Source: Sulfurimonas autotrophica DSM 16294
Lineage (GTDB): Bacteria > Campylobacterota > Campylobacteria > Campylobacterales > Sulfurimonadaceae
Direction: 5' to 3'
DNA: 64,000 nucleotides
Assembly (NCBI RefSeq): GCF_000147355.1
Contig: NC_014506.1
Location: 62,001-126,000 of the forward strand
Part shown: positions 55,890-64,000 of the stretch, piece by piece
How the letters are laid out: every line of letters begins with the position of its first letter
Numbering within the stretch: position 1 is the first letter of the stretch
Notes under the pieces: model-generated
What the model saw: the letters and a program-made list of their open reading frames with translations, nothing else
What the model was told of the DNA's origin: nothing
The model's database searches: none
Program-made: the position numbers and the translations under genes

Positions 55890-56762
55890 CTATTTTTTAT
55901 TTATAAAGTATACCGCAAGCATGCTGATAAGTCCACCAACAATTATATGTGGCTGCAAGGGTTCATCTAGAATCAGCCAGGCACAAATCAGGGCAAAAAA
56001 CGGCACTAAAAACATAAAAGAGCTTGTCTTTTGACTGCCGAGTTTTCCGCTGGCGATAAAGAAGATAGTTGTCGCAACTGTTTGGCCTAAAACAGCGAGA
56101 TAAATCAGGGCAATCCAAAATTTTGCACCTTGAGTAAAAACAGCACCAAGATCAGAATTATAGGCATACAAAAAACTAAAAAAAGTGGCTATAACTGAAA
56201 TAAAAAAACTGTAATGCACAGGATGAATATGCTTTTGTGAGTATTGTGAGAGAAGAGTAACACCTGCCCAGATAATAGCACAGAGTAGGAAGTAAATATT
56301 TGAACCGTTTAAAAATAGTGAGAAATTATTGAGCTGCAGTAAAATATAACCGCCGATTAGTCCGAGTAAAAGACCAAGATACTGTCTTGTTGAGAGTCTG
56401 CTTTTAAAGAATATGGCAACAAGTAAAAAGGTCATAATAGGACTGAATGTTGTAATGATGACACTTCCGGCCCCTGCAAGACCATACTTTATACCCAAAA
56501 AGGCAAAAACCATAAAGGCAATGTTTAAGAGTGAACTGAGGGCTATGTACTTAAGTGAGCCTCGAGTAAGCGTTATAGGTGTTTTAAAAAAATAAAGAAT
56601 TGGTAAAAATGAGAGACTCATAAGAAAAAAACGCCAAAATATGACGACATCCATCGGCATTGTAAGTGTAAGAATTTTTAAAGCAGTCCATCCTCCGCCC
56701 CAAAGCAACATAGCAAAGAGCAGTAGATATTCATAATGTTTATCGTCGTTTTTCAAATTCAT
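55890..56762 (-). CDS. EamA/DMT family transporter
   Basis: The protein has 290 residues and ten TM segments in two EamA repeats (LLWGGGWTALKILT near the start; ALICAWLILDEPLQPHIIVGGLISMLAVYF at the end). It probably exports or imports small metabolites; the substrate is unknown. The start overlaps the end of the symporter gene by 23 bp. Confidence 0.85.
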   Translation of the reverse strand: MNLKNDDKHYEYLLLFAMLLWGGGWTALKILTLTMPMDVVIFWRFFLMSLSFLPILYFFKTPITLTRGSLKYIALSSLLNIAFMVFAFLGIKYGLAGAGSVIITTFSPIMTFLLVAIFFKSRLSTRQYLGLLLGLIGGYILLQLNNFSLFLNGSNIYFLLCAIIWAGVTLLSQYSQKHIHPVHYSFFISVIATFFSFLYAYNSDLGAVFTQGAKFWIALIYLAVLGQTVATTIFFIASGKLGSQKTSSFMFLVPFFALICAWLILDEPLQPHIIVGGLISMLAVYFINKK

Positions 56763-57951
56763 CTACAATTTTTGTCACAATCAAATCTGAGGTGACATTA
56801 AGTGAAGTTCTGCACATGTCAAGAATCCTGTCAACGGCTACTATTAAAGCCATATACTCAATAGGAAGTCCCAACTGGTTTAATATAATCACCATCATAA
56901 CAAGTGAAGCACTTGGCAGAGCGGCTACACCTACGCTTAAAGCAACAACCGTAATGCCCAAAAGAAGTTGGTCACCCAGACTTAAAGCTACTCCGGCTAA
57001 ATTGGCAATGTATAAAACGGCAATGCTCAAATAGGCTGCTGTACCGTCCATAGAGACTGTTGCACCTAAAGGAAGGACAAAAGAGGCTGTCTTTTTATCT
57101 ACTTCGCCTATCTCTTCAACAACGCGCATGCTTACAGGAAGCGTAGCTGCAGAAGAGGCGGTGGAAAAAGCCATAATAGGTGCCTCTCGAACATCTGAAA
57201 GGTAAGAGTACGGGTTTACTTTTGTAAAAAATCTCAGTACACCGGGCAGAGTGATAAGAGCGTGAAAGAGTATAACGCCGACAACGAGTAGAACATATTT
57301 GTAAAGCCCAAATACTACATCAATACCCTGCTCGGCAATAACATACGATATAAGAGAAAAAACACCGATAGGCGTAAGTAGAATAACCCACTCCGCCATT
57401 TTGAGCATCGCTTCACTGACGGCAGTAAAAAAACTGCCAAGCACCTCTTTTTGTTTGGGAATAAGATAGAGTGATGCCACACCAAAAAGAATGGCAAACA
57501 CAATAATCTGCATCATTTTCCCCTCGCTCAGGGCATTGAAAATATTTGTAGGAATAAAACTCAGTAGCATACTCTCAAAAGAAAAAGGTGCCAATGTTGC
57601 AGCTTTTGTGTACTCAAGCCCCACATTGCTGACATGCTCGCCGATATGAAAAATATTCATCGCAATAATTGCTGTAACGACGGCAAGAGCAGTTGTTAAG
57701 ATATACAAACCAATGGTTTTTAACCCCATTCTTTTTAAATGCTCAATTGACCCAAGCCCGAGTATGGCAACAAAAATACTGGCAAATACAAGAGGAACAA
57801 CAAGCATTTTCAAAAAATAGACAAAGGCTGTACCTATCATCTTTTGTTTGAGTGCAAGTTCGGGGAAGAGTATGCCAAATACAAGCCCAAGAATGATGCC
57901 AAAGACTACGAGTGTGTTGGTTGTGGCATATTTTTTTATTTTTCTAATCAT
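56740..57951 (-). CDS. Dicarboxylate/amino acid:cation symporter (DAACS family)
   Basis: The protein has about 403 residues from ATG 57951 (MIRKIKKYATTNTLVVFG); an upstream frame would overlap asnB. The substrate motif SSAATLPVSM (about 275), the MDGTA loop (about 310) and ALPSASLVMM are those of GltP/DctA-like carriers. It takes up dicarboxylates or glutamate/aspartate with Na+ or H+. Confidence 0.92.
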   Translation of the reverse strand: MIRKIKKYATTNTLVVFGIILGLVFGILFPELALKQKMIGTAFVYFLKMLVVPLVFASIFVAILGLGSIEHLKRMGLKTIGLYILTTALAVVTAIIAMNIFHIGEHVSNVGLEYTKAATLAPFSFESMLLSFIPTNIFNALSEGKMMQIIVFAILFGVASLYLIPKQKEVLGSFFTAVSEAMLKMAEWVILLTPIGVFSLISYVIAEQGIDVVFGLYKYVLLVVGVILFHALITLPGVLRFFTKVNPYSYLSDVREAPIMAFSTASSAATLPVSMRVVEEIGEVDKKTASFVLPLGATVSMDGTAAYLSIAVLYIANLAGVALSLGDQLLLGITVVALSVGVAALPSASLVMMVIILNQLGLPIEYMALIVAVDRILDMCRTSLNVTSDLIVTKIVDEFEKRR

Positions 57952-57962
57952 TGAGTATGGCC

Positions 57963-59762
57963 TTAAAGCAGATTCTTTTTTATCCAGTATGATAGTACAT
58001 AAAGTCCCCAAACATGCTGCTTAAAACTTCCCCTTGATGCTGTGTTTATATATTCGTCTAATTTCTTTTTGTGAAACATCCCTGTTTGTGTATTGACTTC
58101 TTGAATAAGGTTGATTTTTTTAGAGTTGATGAGGTACTCCATATAAGGATTTGAAAAACCTTTTTTCTTTCTTGTGAGTATTTTTGTATCAAGTTTGTTT
58201 CTCATAACTTCTTTTAAAAGTGATTTTGTAATGCCATCTCCGTAGCGTAGTTTTGGGTCGATGCTAAAAAGAGCAGATGCAAGTTTATGATCTAAAAAAG
58301 GAGTGCGTGATTCTATGGAGTGCGCCATACTGACACGGTCAAGTTTTGTCAAAAAATGCTCTGCTTGAAATATATTTAAATCTATATAACTGTACCAGAT
58401 GCTTTCATCCTTATGTTGTGAACCTTCAAAGCGTTGCCTGTAACTTTTTAAATATTTCAGGCTTTCATTATCTTTGACATTACGCCGCATCAGCTGATTT
58501 TTCTGCAGATCTGTAAACTTCTCTCCGGAACTGCGAAAAAGCAGGGTGTCATCAAAAATTCGTTTATACCATTCCCACTCTCGGTTCATCGAAAAATTTG
58601 CCCGAAAGTATTTTTTGAGCCAGTTTTTATGTGCCAGAGTTGCAGCACCCTGTATGTCGAGATATTCAAAATACTGTCTGTATCCTAAAAAAAGTTCATC
58701 CGCACCCTCTCCGCTCATGACAACTTTGTAACCGTCTTTTTTTATCTGCTCAAAAAGTAGATACAAAGGTACGGCAGCAGGGTCATTAAGCGGTTCATCA
58801 AGCGTGTCCATCACTTTATCACTTGCACGGATAAAATCATTTTCATCTATTTCTATCTGGGTATTACTCAAACCTAAAAATTCGGCACTCTGTCTGGCAT
58901 TTTCGCGTTCATCATACTTTGCAAACTCTTTGTAGCCGAGTGTATAGGTTTGCAGAGGCATGGCTTTTAGCTTGGCAAAATAGTTGATAGTTGCACTGTC
59001 TATGCCGCCTGAGAGCAGTGATGCCACAGGTACATCCGCACTCAGACGCAGTTCTATGGACTCTTCTAAAAGGGTTTCAATCTTTTTAAGGGCTTCTTCT
59101 TTTGTAGTGATAAGCACAGAGGGTGCATCAAGCAAATCAAAATAGCGTTTACATGTAACCTGTCCCTCTTTGTATGCCAGATACTCTCCTGCGGCAAGTT
59201 TTTTGATGCCCTCATAAAAAGTATGCGGCGGTGTAGGTGCTAAAAAAGAAAGATAGGATAGAAGTGCGTCATTATCCAGCTTACATGTAGACAAAAAAGG
59301 CTTCAGTGCTTTTATTTCAGAAGCAAATACAAAAGAGGAACCCTCAAGATAAAAAAGCGGTTTTTTGCCGAGTCTGTCACGAAAGAGGTAGAGCGTGTCA
59401 CCATCCATTAAAGCAATGGCGAACATTCCTCTGAGATGCTTTACAAAGTCAATACCCCATTTGAGATATGCTGCAATGATGACCTCACTGTCACTTTGTG
59501 TTTGAAAGTCAAAATAAAGTTCAGATTTAAGCTCTTGAAAGTTGTATATTTCCCCGTTAAAAGAAAGCAGAATATTTTTATGTTTGAGTGGTTGATGACT
59601 TCTGTGGTGTGTATCTAAAATTGAGAGGCGCTGATGTGCAAAGAAAAGATTTTTCTTTTGGGTTATACCGCAGTAATCCGGGCCGCGGTGCGACAAAAGC
59701 GAAAGGGCACTTTTTGCCTGATTGTCATTATATTCACCGATGATACCAAAAATTGCACACAT
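57963..59762 (-). CDS. asnB: Asparagine synthase (glutamine-hydrolysing)
   Basis: The protein has 599 residues. Cys2 (MCAIFGIIGEY) is the glutaminase nucleophile, with SFNGEIYNF and FLFRDRLGKKPL. The synthetase half has the PP-loop VASLLSGGIDSATI and MSGEGADELFLGY. It may make asparagine or amidate a cell-surface sugar, since AsnB-like proteins do both; the neighbouring methyltransferase does not settle this. The 1-bp overlap with that gene shows coupling. Confidence 0.92.
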   Translation of the reverse strand: MCAIFGIIGEYNDNQAKSALSLLSHRGPDYCGITQKKNLFFAHQRLSILDTHHRSHQPLKHKNILLSFNGEIYNFQELKSELYFDFQTQSDSEVIIAAYLKWGIDFVKHLRGMFAIALMDGDTLYLFRDRLGKKPLFYLEGSSFVFASEIKALKPFLSTCKLDNDALLSYLSFLAPTPPHTFYEGIKKLAAGEYLAYKEGQVTCKRYFDLLDAPSVLITTKEEALKKIETLLEESIELRLSADVPVASLLSGGIDSATINYFAKLKAMPLQTYTLGYKEFAKYDERENARQSAEFLGLSNTQIEIDENDFIRASDKVMDTLDEPLNDPAAVPLYLLFEQIKKDGYKVVMSGEGADELFLGYRQYFEYLDIQGAATLAHKNWLKKYFRANFSMNREWEWYKRIFDDTLLFRSSGEKFTDLQKNQLMRRNVKDNESLKYLKSYRQRFEGSQHKDESIWYSYIDLNIFQAEHFLTKLDRVSMAHSIESRTPFLDHKLASALFSIDPKLRYGDGITKSLLKEVMRNKLDTKILTRKKKGFSNPYMEYLINSKKINLIQEVNTQTGMFHKKKLDEYINTASRGSFKQHVWGLYVLSYWIKKNLL

Positions 59763-60343
59763 TATTTGAAAAATCCTACTGTGATGTCATGTTCTATATA
59801 TCCTTCTATAAAGCTGACACTCTTTACATGTAAGCTCTTTGCAAGCGATTGGATTGTGTCCATATTTATGTAATTATATATGTCGCTCTTTTTATCGCCG
59901 TACAAAGCATTAAAAACAAAACCTTGTGTAGAGGATTGATAACAGCTGCGTATAAAAAGTTGTGTTTCAAAAGGTGTTAGAATATTTAAAGCACCGCTGC
60001 AGATATAATAATCCGCCATAGGAAGTGCTTCTTTTATTATATCTGCATGTATAATTTCACACTCTGTTTTTTGTGTGGCAATTTCACACATCTCTTTGAG
60101 AGAATCAATGCCTAGATATTTTTTTACATGTAAATTATTTGCCTGCAAATAATGATAAAAATCTCCAAAACCGCAGCCTGCATCGCCTATGACAGACTCG
60201 TTGAGCGCATCGCCTAAAAGTGCTGCAATCTTTTCAAAGCGGATAGACTGATGCACATCTGATGACCAATTAAGACCACGGGAAGTTGCGCCATGTTTTT
60301 TAAGTGATGCCAGATAAAATTTTTCACTGTCAATTCGCGGCAT
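59762..60343 (-). CDS. SAM-dependent methyltransferase
   Basis: The protein has about 193 residues from ATG 60343, chosen for its AGGAG ribosome binding site. The SAM loop is VIGDAGCGFGDFYHYL, with YLGIDSLKEMCEIA and a possible NALYGD substrate loop. The substrate is unknown. Its stop overlaps asnB. Confidence 0.8.
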   Translation of the reverse strand: MPRIDSEKFYLASLKKHGATSRGLNWSSDVHQSIRFEKIAALLGDALNESVIGDAGCGFGDFYHYLQANNLHVKKYLGIDSLKEMCEIATQKTECEIIHADIIKEALPMADYYICSGALNILTPFETQLFIRSCYQSSTQGFVFNALYGDKKSDIYNYINMDTIQSLAKSLHVKSVSFIEGYIEHDITVGFFK

Positions 60344-60393
60344 AAGGCTCCTTTTTATCAATGCTATTATATAATAATTCAAAGGAAAGTACT

Positions 60394-61251
60394 ATGAAAA
60401 TTGCAATAGTAGGTTTAGGCGGTGTCGGCGGATATTTGGCGGCATCATTTACAAAAAGTGGTTTGGATGTAGTGGGTTTTGCACGGGGGGCGCACTTGAA
60501 AGCTATAAAAAAGACAGGTATCAGAATTATAGAAGATGAAACAGAGTGGAGTACGCCTTTACATGTAAAGAACCTGGATGAAGCAGAGGGCTATTTTGAC
60601 GTGGTTATGTTTTGTACGAAAAGTTATGATTTACCAGATGCATGCAAGGCATTGCAAAATCATATAGATGCAAACTCAATTTTGCTCTCTTTTTCAAACG
60701 GCGTGAACAATGGTGATATGCTGCGAGAATTCTGTGACGCTAAAGTTTTGGATGCCTGCATTTATATACTTGCACATATTGAGTCTCCCGGAGTTATTCG
60801 TAAAAAGGGAAAAGTTTTTGCCGCACTGTTTGGTCCGCAAAGTGAAGCTGCCCAGACAGTTGCAGAGCTGTTTGAAAAAGTATCTTTGCGCTACAAAATA
60901 CCTCAAAATATCAAAGAGGCGCTTTATAAAAAGTATATATTTATTGCAGCTTTTGCGACACTTACAGCCTACTACAATACAAGCATAGGTGCTGTATATG
61001 AAAAACATTATGATGAGGCAAAAAAACTTTTAACGGAGATTGCAGAGTTTGCAAAAGAAACACAGGACATAGATATATTTGATGAGGTGCAAAAGTCTTT
61101 AGATACAGCAGCCAAAGTACCATATGACTCTTCTACGTCGATGTATCTTGATTTTAAAAACGGTAAAAAAACTGAGCTTGAAAATTTAAGTGGATATGTT
61201 CAAAAGCCTTTTATGCAAAAACTCTATAATGAGCTAAAAAAGAGAGCATAA
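60394..61251 (+). CDS. 2-dehydropantoate 2-reductase-like (PanE family)
   Basis: The protein has about 285 residues from ATG 60394 behind AAAGGAAAG. The Rossmann loop VGLGGVGGYLAASF and the ApbA C-terminal domain (about 160-285; EALYKKYIFIAAFATLTAYYNTSIG, SSTSMYLDFKNGKKTELE) fit ketopantoate reductase. Pantothenate synthesis is likely; a related substrate is possible. Confidence 0.85.
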   Translation: MKIAIVGLGGVGGYLAASFTKSGLDVVGFARGAHLKAIKKTGIRIIEDETEWSTPLHVKNLDEAEGYFDVVMFCTKSYDLPDACKALQNHIDANSILLSFSNGVNNGDMLREFCDAKVLDACIYILAHIESPGVIRKKGKVFAALFGPQSEAAQTVAELFEKVSLRYKIPQNIKEALYKKYIFIAAFATLTAYYNTSIGAVYEKHYDEAKKLLTEIAEFAKETQDIDIFDEVQKSLDTAAKVPYDSSTSMYLDFKNGKKTELENLSGYVQKPFMQKLYNELKKRA

Positions 61252-61264
61252 GGAATTACAAGTT

Positions 61265-61792
61265 ATGAAAAAAGAGAGAATTGTATTGGGCGGCGGGTGT
61301 TTTTGGTGTATAGAAGCGGTATATAGAAATGTCAAAGGCGTAATTTCTGCTGTGAGCGGATATGCCGGTGGTGCCAGAGCAAATCCTTCATATGAAAATG
61401 TCTGCTCAGGAGCAACAGGACATGCCGAAATTGTAGATATTACTTATGATGTTGATGTTATCACTCTGAGTGAGATTTTAGATATATTTTTTGAAATTCA
61501 TAATCCGACAACGCTCAATGCTCAGGGAGCAGACAAAGGAACGCAGTACCGTTCTGTAATTTATTACGCCGATGAAGAACAAAAGAAAGTTATTGAAGAC
61601 TCCATAGCAAAACATCAGCAGAAATTCTCGGACAAAATAGTGACTGAAGTAAGTCCATTGCCTGAAGTCTATCCGGCAGAGCATTATCATCAAAATTATT
61701 ATAATCTTAACTCTTCTCAAGGCTATTGCCAGGTTGTCATCGCTCCAAAACTGCAAAAATTTATGACAAAGTTTCCTGATAAATTAGCATAA
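61265..61792 (+). CDS. msrA: Peptide-methionine (S)-S-oxide reductase MsrA
   Basis: The protein has 175 residues. The catalytic GGGCFWCIEAVYRNVKGV, GYAGG and EVYPAEHYHQNYYNLNSSQGYCQ match MsrA. It repairs oxidised methionine. Confidence 0.97.
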   Translation: MKKERIVLGGGCFWCIEAVYRNVKGVISAVSGYAGGARANPSYENVCSGATGHAEIVDITYDVDVITLSEILDIFFEIHNPTTLNAQGADKGTQYRSVIYYADEEQKKVIEDSIAKHQQKFSDKIVTEVSPLPEVYPAEHYHQNYYNLNSSQGYCQVVIAPKLQKFMTKFPDKLA

Positions 61793-61831
61793 ATGTGCTA
61801 AACTACATGTAAATATATAAAGGTGGTTCTT

Positions 61832-62797
61832 ATGGAAAAAATTTATAATTTAGCTATTGTAGGTGCTGGACCTGCGGGATTAGCTGCTGCAGTTGAGAGT
61901 TATCTGCAGGATATAGATGATATTGTAGTTTTGGAAAAAAATGTGAATCATAATTCCACGATACGTAAATATTATAAAGACAATAAGCGTGTTGATCTTG
62001 AATGGAAAGGGCAAAAAGTTGAACTTAACGGTCGTATAGTTTTTGTAGACGGGACAAAAGAGTCAACATTAGACCTTTTTGATGAACTGATAGAAAATCA
62101 TAATATTGAGTTAAAAATACAGGTTGAAGTCACTTCTATAGAAAAAGAGGATGATTATTTTAATATTCATATGGCTGGCAGCACTATTATGGCAAAGAGA
62201 GTTGTTGTTACTATAGGACGTATGGGCAAACCGAATAAGCCAAGTTATAAAATCCCTCCAAGTATCAGAAAAAAAGTAAATTATACCCTTGATGAATGTC
62301 AGGATGGTGAAAAGGTCCTTATTGTGGGCGGTGGAGACAGTGCTGTAGAATATGCTGTGGATTTAGTCGGCAGAAATGAAGTCGCAATTTGCTACAGAAG
62401 GGAAACATTTCGCCGTGCAAATCCTTTAAATCAAAGAAATATTGCCAATGCAATAGCTCATAATGAAGTACGACCGATTTTAGGTGTAAATATTGACGGT
62501 CTTGAAGATGATAATGGTAGAGTGAAAGTTCTTTTTACTGAGATTGAACCGGAAACATTTGATAGAGTGATTTATGCTATCGGCGGAACAACACCAAGTG
62601 CATTTTTAGCAAGCTCAGGTATAGAAGAAGAGGATGGAAAACCCAAATATGATGAGCATTACGAGACAAATATCAAAGGTCTTTTTGTAGCTGGAGATAT
62701 AACACAAGAGAGCGGCGGAAGCATAGCGCTTGGACTGAACCAGGGCTATGAAATTGCCTGTTATATAAAAGGCGGATGTAAAAACTGTAAGGATTAG
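61832..62797 (+). CDS. NAD(P)/FAD-dependent oxidoreductase, thioredoxin-reductase-like without CxxC
   Basis: The protein has about 321 residues from ATG 61832 after AAAGGTGG. FAD loop VGAGPAGLAAA, NAD(P) loop VGGGDSAVEYA and FAD-closing GLFVAGDITQESGG are those of thioredoxin reductase/YpdA-like enzymes. The internal redox CxxC is absent; the C-terminus has GGCKNCKD instead. A low-molecular-weight thiol or ferredoxin-linked substrate is possible. Confidence 0.8.
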   Translation: MEKIYNLAIVGAGPAGLAAAVESYLQDIDDIVVLEKNVNHNSTIRKYYKDNKRVDLEWKGQKVELNGRIVFVDGTKESTLDLFDELIENHNIELKIQVEVTSIEKEDDYFNIHMAGSTIMAKRVVVTIGRMGKPNKPSYKIPPSIRKKVNYTLDECQDGEKVLIVGGGDSAVEYAVDLVGRNEVAICYRRETFRRANPLNQRNIANAIAHNEVRPILGVNIDGLEDDNGRVKVLFTEIEPETFDRVIYAIGGTTPSAFLASSGIEEEDGKPKYDEHYETNIKGLFVAGDITQESGGSIALGLNQGYEIACYIKGGCKNCKD

Positions 62798-63156
62798 GTC
62801 TTTGTCTCGGATAAAATCGCAGGGTCTTTTTCACTTATAATACCTTCTGGGGTATCAAGGATGAGTTCAATCTCGCAATGAAGATATTCTGAAGTGGAGA
62901 GGGGCACAAAAGCAGGGTCTTCAAAGGCGGCTTTTTTTGCTCCGATTATTACAGCATCAGCCAAAGAGAGATTTTTGTCACTTTCATAAGAACCGCGAAG
63001 TTCATCATTTAAGTAAAGATTTGTAGTTGTTTTTACAACTTGATGCAGCAAAGGGTGTTCGCCTAAAAGAGATTTTTTGTCAATGCTGTTTTGTGCTTGA
63101 AGTACTTCTTGTATGGAATCGCGAGAGAGTTGCAGTAAAACAGAACGACTCATCAC
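62794..63156 (-). CDS. Short AMMECR1-like domain protein
   Basis: The protein has 120 residues. LYLNDELRGSYESD, ADAVIIGAKKAAFEDPAFVPLSTSEYLHCEIELILDTPEGI match the AMMECR1 domain. The usual RGC near the conserved loop is RGS here and the protein is only about two thirds of the common length. The family is linked with radical SAM/Memo neighbours but has no settled function. It overlaps the end of the flavoprotein by 4 bp on the opposite strand. Confidence 0.7.
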   Translation of the reverse strand: MMSRSVLLQLSRDSIQEVLQAQNSIDKKSLLGEHPLLHQVVKTTTNLYLNDELRGSYESDKNLSLADAVIIGAKKAAFEDPAFVPLSTSEYLHCEIELILDTPEGIISEKDPAILSETKT

Positions 63157-63184
63157 ATACTCCTTTGCTCTTTTTTAATGTGAC

Positions 63185-63232
63185 CCACTATAATGAGCAA
63201 AGCCCATTATAGTGGCAGGGACTCAAGTCCCT
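63185..63232. repeat. Two adjacent perfect hairpins between Kef and AMMECR1 genes
   Basis: CCACTATAATG (63185-63195) pairs with CATTATAGTGG (63205-63215), 11 bp. AGGGACT/AGTCCCT (63217-63232) follows, 7 bp. They could serve as a terminator for the Kef gene or as REP-like sequences; a T run is lacking. Confidence 0.5.
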
Positions 63233-63255
63233 ACAACCCCCTAAAGCTACAAAAA

Positions 63256-64000
63256 CTAAAGTTTTTGAGAATTTAAGGACTTTCTAGATTTGTAGATATT
63301 TACTAATTTTATAACAATCATAACACTTATCACCTGAAACAGAGCCGCCAAAATAAAGGCATAGTAGTGAAACTTATCTATAGAGTTGGCTGTATACGCA
63401 AGGGTTGCCATCGCAATAAGAAGTGTCAACGGCATAGAGTGGGAAAGCCCGAATAAAATAGTGTCAACAAACCCCAGCTCTTTTACAAAGACCAAAGAAG
63501 CAAAAAGACGCATCAAAATCATAACTACGGTAATAATAACCGCTTCTTTTATAAGCCCGTTTATTAAAAGAGCATCAAGATTAAAAGAACTTCCGATATG
63601 AATGAAAAAGATAGGTATTAAAAACCCAAAGCCAAAAGATGCAAGTTTCTCAGGCAGCTGGTGTTTATGCTCAAAAAAAGTCGGAATAAATATACCTGCT
63701 AAAAATGCGCCAAAAGCAAGTTCAAGATGTAAAAAGAGCATGGCACCTATGAGCAGAAAAAATATACCCATTGAGAGACGAATGTCTTGCTCTTTGTTGT
63801 CATTGTGCGGCATCAGCGCTATGGCAACTTTAGGAAACCACCAAAATATAAGCTGCATTGAGCGAAACAGGATGAACATAAAGAGTAAAAATGCCAAAAG
63901 TGCCATAATCGTTTGAAAAAGCCCTAAACCAAAACCGGATTTTAAGGCTGCAGAAGTAATGGTAAGAATCACGATACTCACAACTTCACCTATCCCGCCG
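63256..64000 (-). CDS. Kef/CPA2-type cation:proton antiporter, 5' end beyond window
   Basis: At least 247 codons are open to the window edge. The frame continues upstream of the ATG at 63981 as GGIGEVVSIVI, so the true start is outside. Several TM segments and GLFQTIMALLAFLLFMF, FGAFLAGIFIPTFFEH and ALSHSMPLTLLIAMATL-like helices match the Na+/H+ exchanger domain of CPA2. No TrkA domain follows; the protein ends after the membrane part. Confidence 0.8.
   Translation of the reverse strand, partial: GGIGEVVSIVILTITSAALKSGFGLGLFQTIMALLAFLLFMFILFRSMQLIFWWFPKVAIALMPHNDNKEQDIRLSMGIFFLLIGAMLFLHLELAFGAFLAGIFIPTFFEHKHQLPEKLASFGFGFLIPIFFIHIGSSFNLDALLINGLIKEAVIITVVMILMRLFASLVFVKELGFVDTILFGLSHSMPLTLLIAMATLAYTANSIDKFHYYAFILAALFQVISVMIVIKLVNIYKSRKSLNSQKL

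Overview
The window looks like chromosome from a Campylobacterota (epsilonproteobacterial) chemolithotroph, most likely Sulfurimonas or a close relative. This is inferred from an A+T-rich genome, a futalosine-pathway menaquinone gene (MqnD), a recA-eno-FtsB-like-AMIN gene order as in Campylobacter, many redox-sensing chemotaxis and c-di-GMP proteins, a sulfide:quinone-reductase-like flavoprotein, and complete B12 uptake genes beside late B12 assembly genes. No rRNA, CRISPR array, IS element or prophage was recognised.

Region 1 (1-3985) is a 3.9 kb genomic island in the 3' end of a tRNA-Ser(GGA) gene. A 19-bp exact copy of the tRNA end lies at the far side (59-77 and 3967-3985). The island is much richer in A+T than its surroundings. 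Its main content is a two-gene minus-strand operon behind a near-consensus sigma-70 promoter: a two-TM membrane protein followed by an 897-aa SIR2-domain protein with intact NADase-type residues. I read this as a candidate anti-phage system that I cannot match to a named one. No integrase is visible. Two reading-frame fragments at the island ends would fuse in frame across the attachment core in an excised circle.

Region 2 (3970-8620) holds a short winged-helix regulator divergent from a metal-uptake operon: a His/Cys-rich small protein, an outer-membrane barrel, a ZnuA-like binding protein, a ZnuB-like permease, an ICMT-like methyltransferase and a small membrane protein. The ABC ATPase is absent. 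A perfect inverted repeat lies between the divergent starts.

Region 3 (8637-29254) is rich in signalling: a CheB-CheR-PAS-histidine kinase divergent from a REC/HD-GYP regulator, a PAS plus MCP-CZB pair, an MCP with a CxxCH heme-c motif, and a REC-GGDEF-EAL protein. Between them lie a radical SAM/B12-binding protein, an MFS carrier, a SUV3-like RNA helicase that may be leaderless, a CobT-like protein, a catalytically dead deformylase-like membrane protein, a SYLF protein and a decayed Tat phosphoesterase.

Region 4 (29258-39069) is a compact minus-strand B12 operon: btuB, btuF, btuD, btuC, a 240-bp nested palindromic element, a Cys-rich protein, an APH-type kinase, a CobD-type aminotransferase/decarboxylase, a thioredoxin-like protein, cobQ/cbiP and cbiB. 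Together these could import corrinoid and attach the aminoalkanol arm of the nucleotide loop.

Region 5 (39114-64000) is mostly core genes: an NFACT/RqcH protein, cdsA, dxr, tsaD, tpx with a multi-hairpin leader, an outer-membrane protein, murB, fliQ, mqnD, recA, eno, an FtsB-like protein, an AMIN protein, mgtE, a CNNM transporter, an SQR-like flavoprotein, an EamA carrier, a dicarboxylate symporter, asnB, a methyltransferase, a PanE-like reductase, msrA, a thioredoxin-reductase-like protein, a short AMMECR1 protein and a Kef antiporter cut by the window edge. No gene-free stretch exceeds 300 bases.

Across the window, outside the island, the palindrome TTACATGTAA occurs 14 times, far more than base composition predicts.
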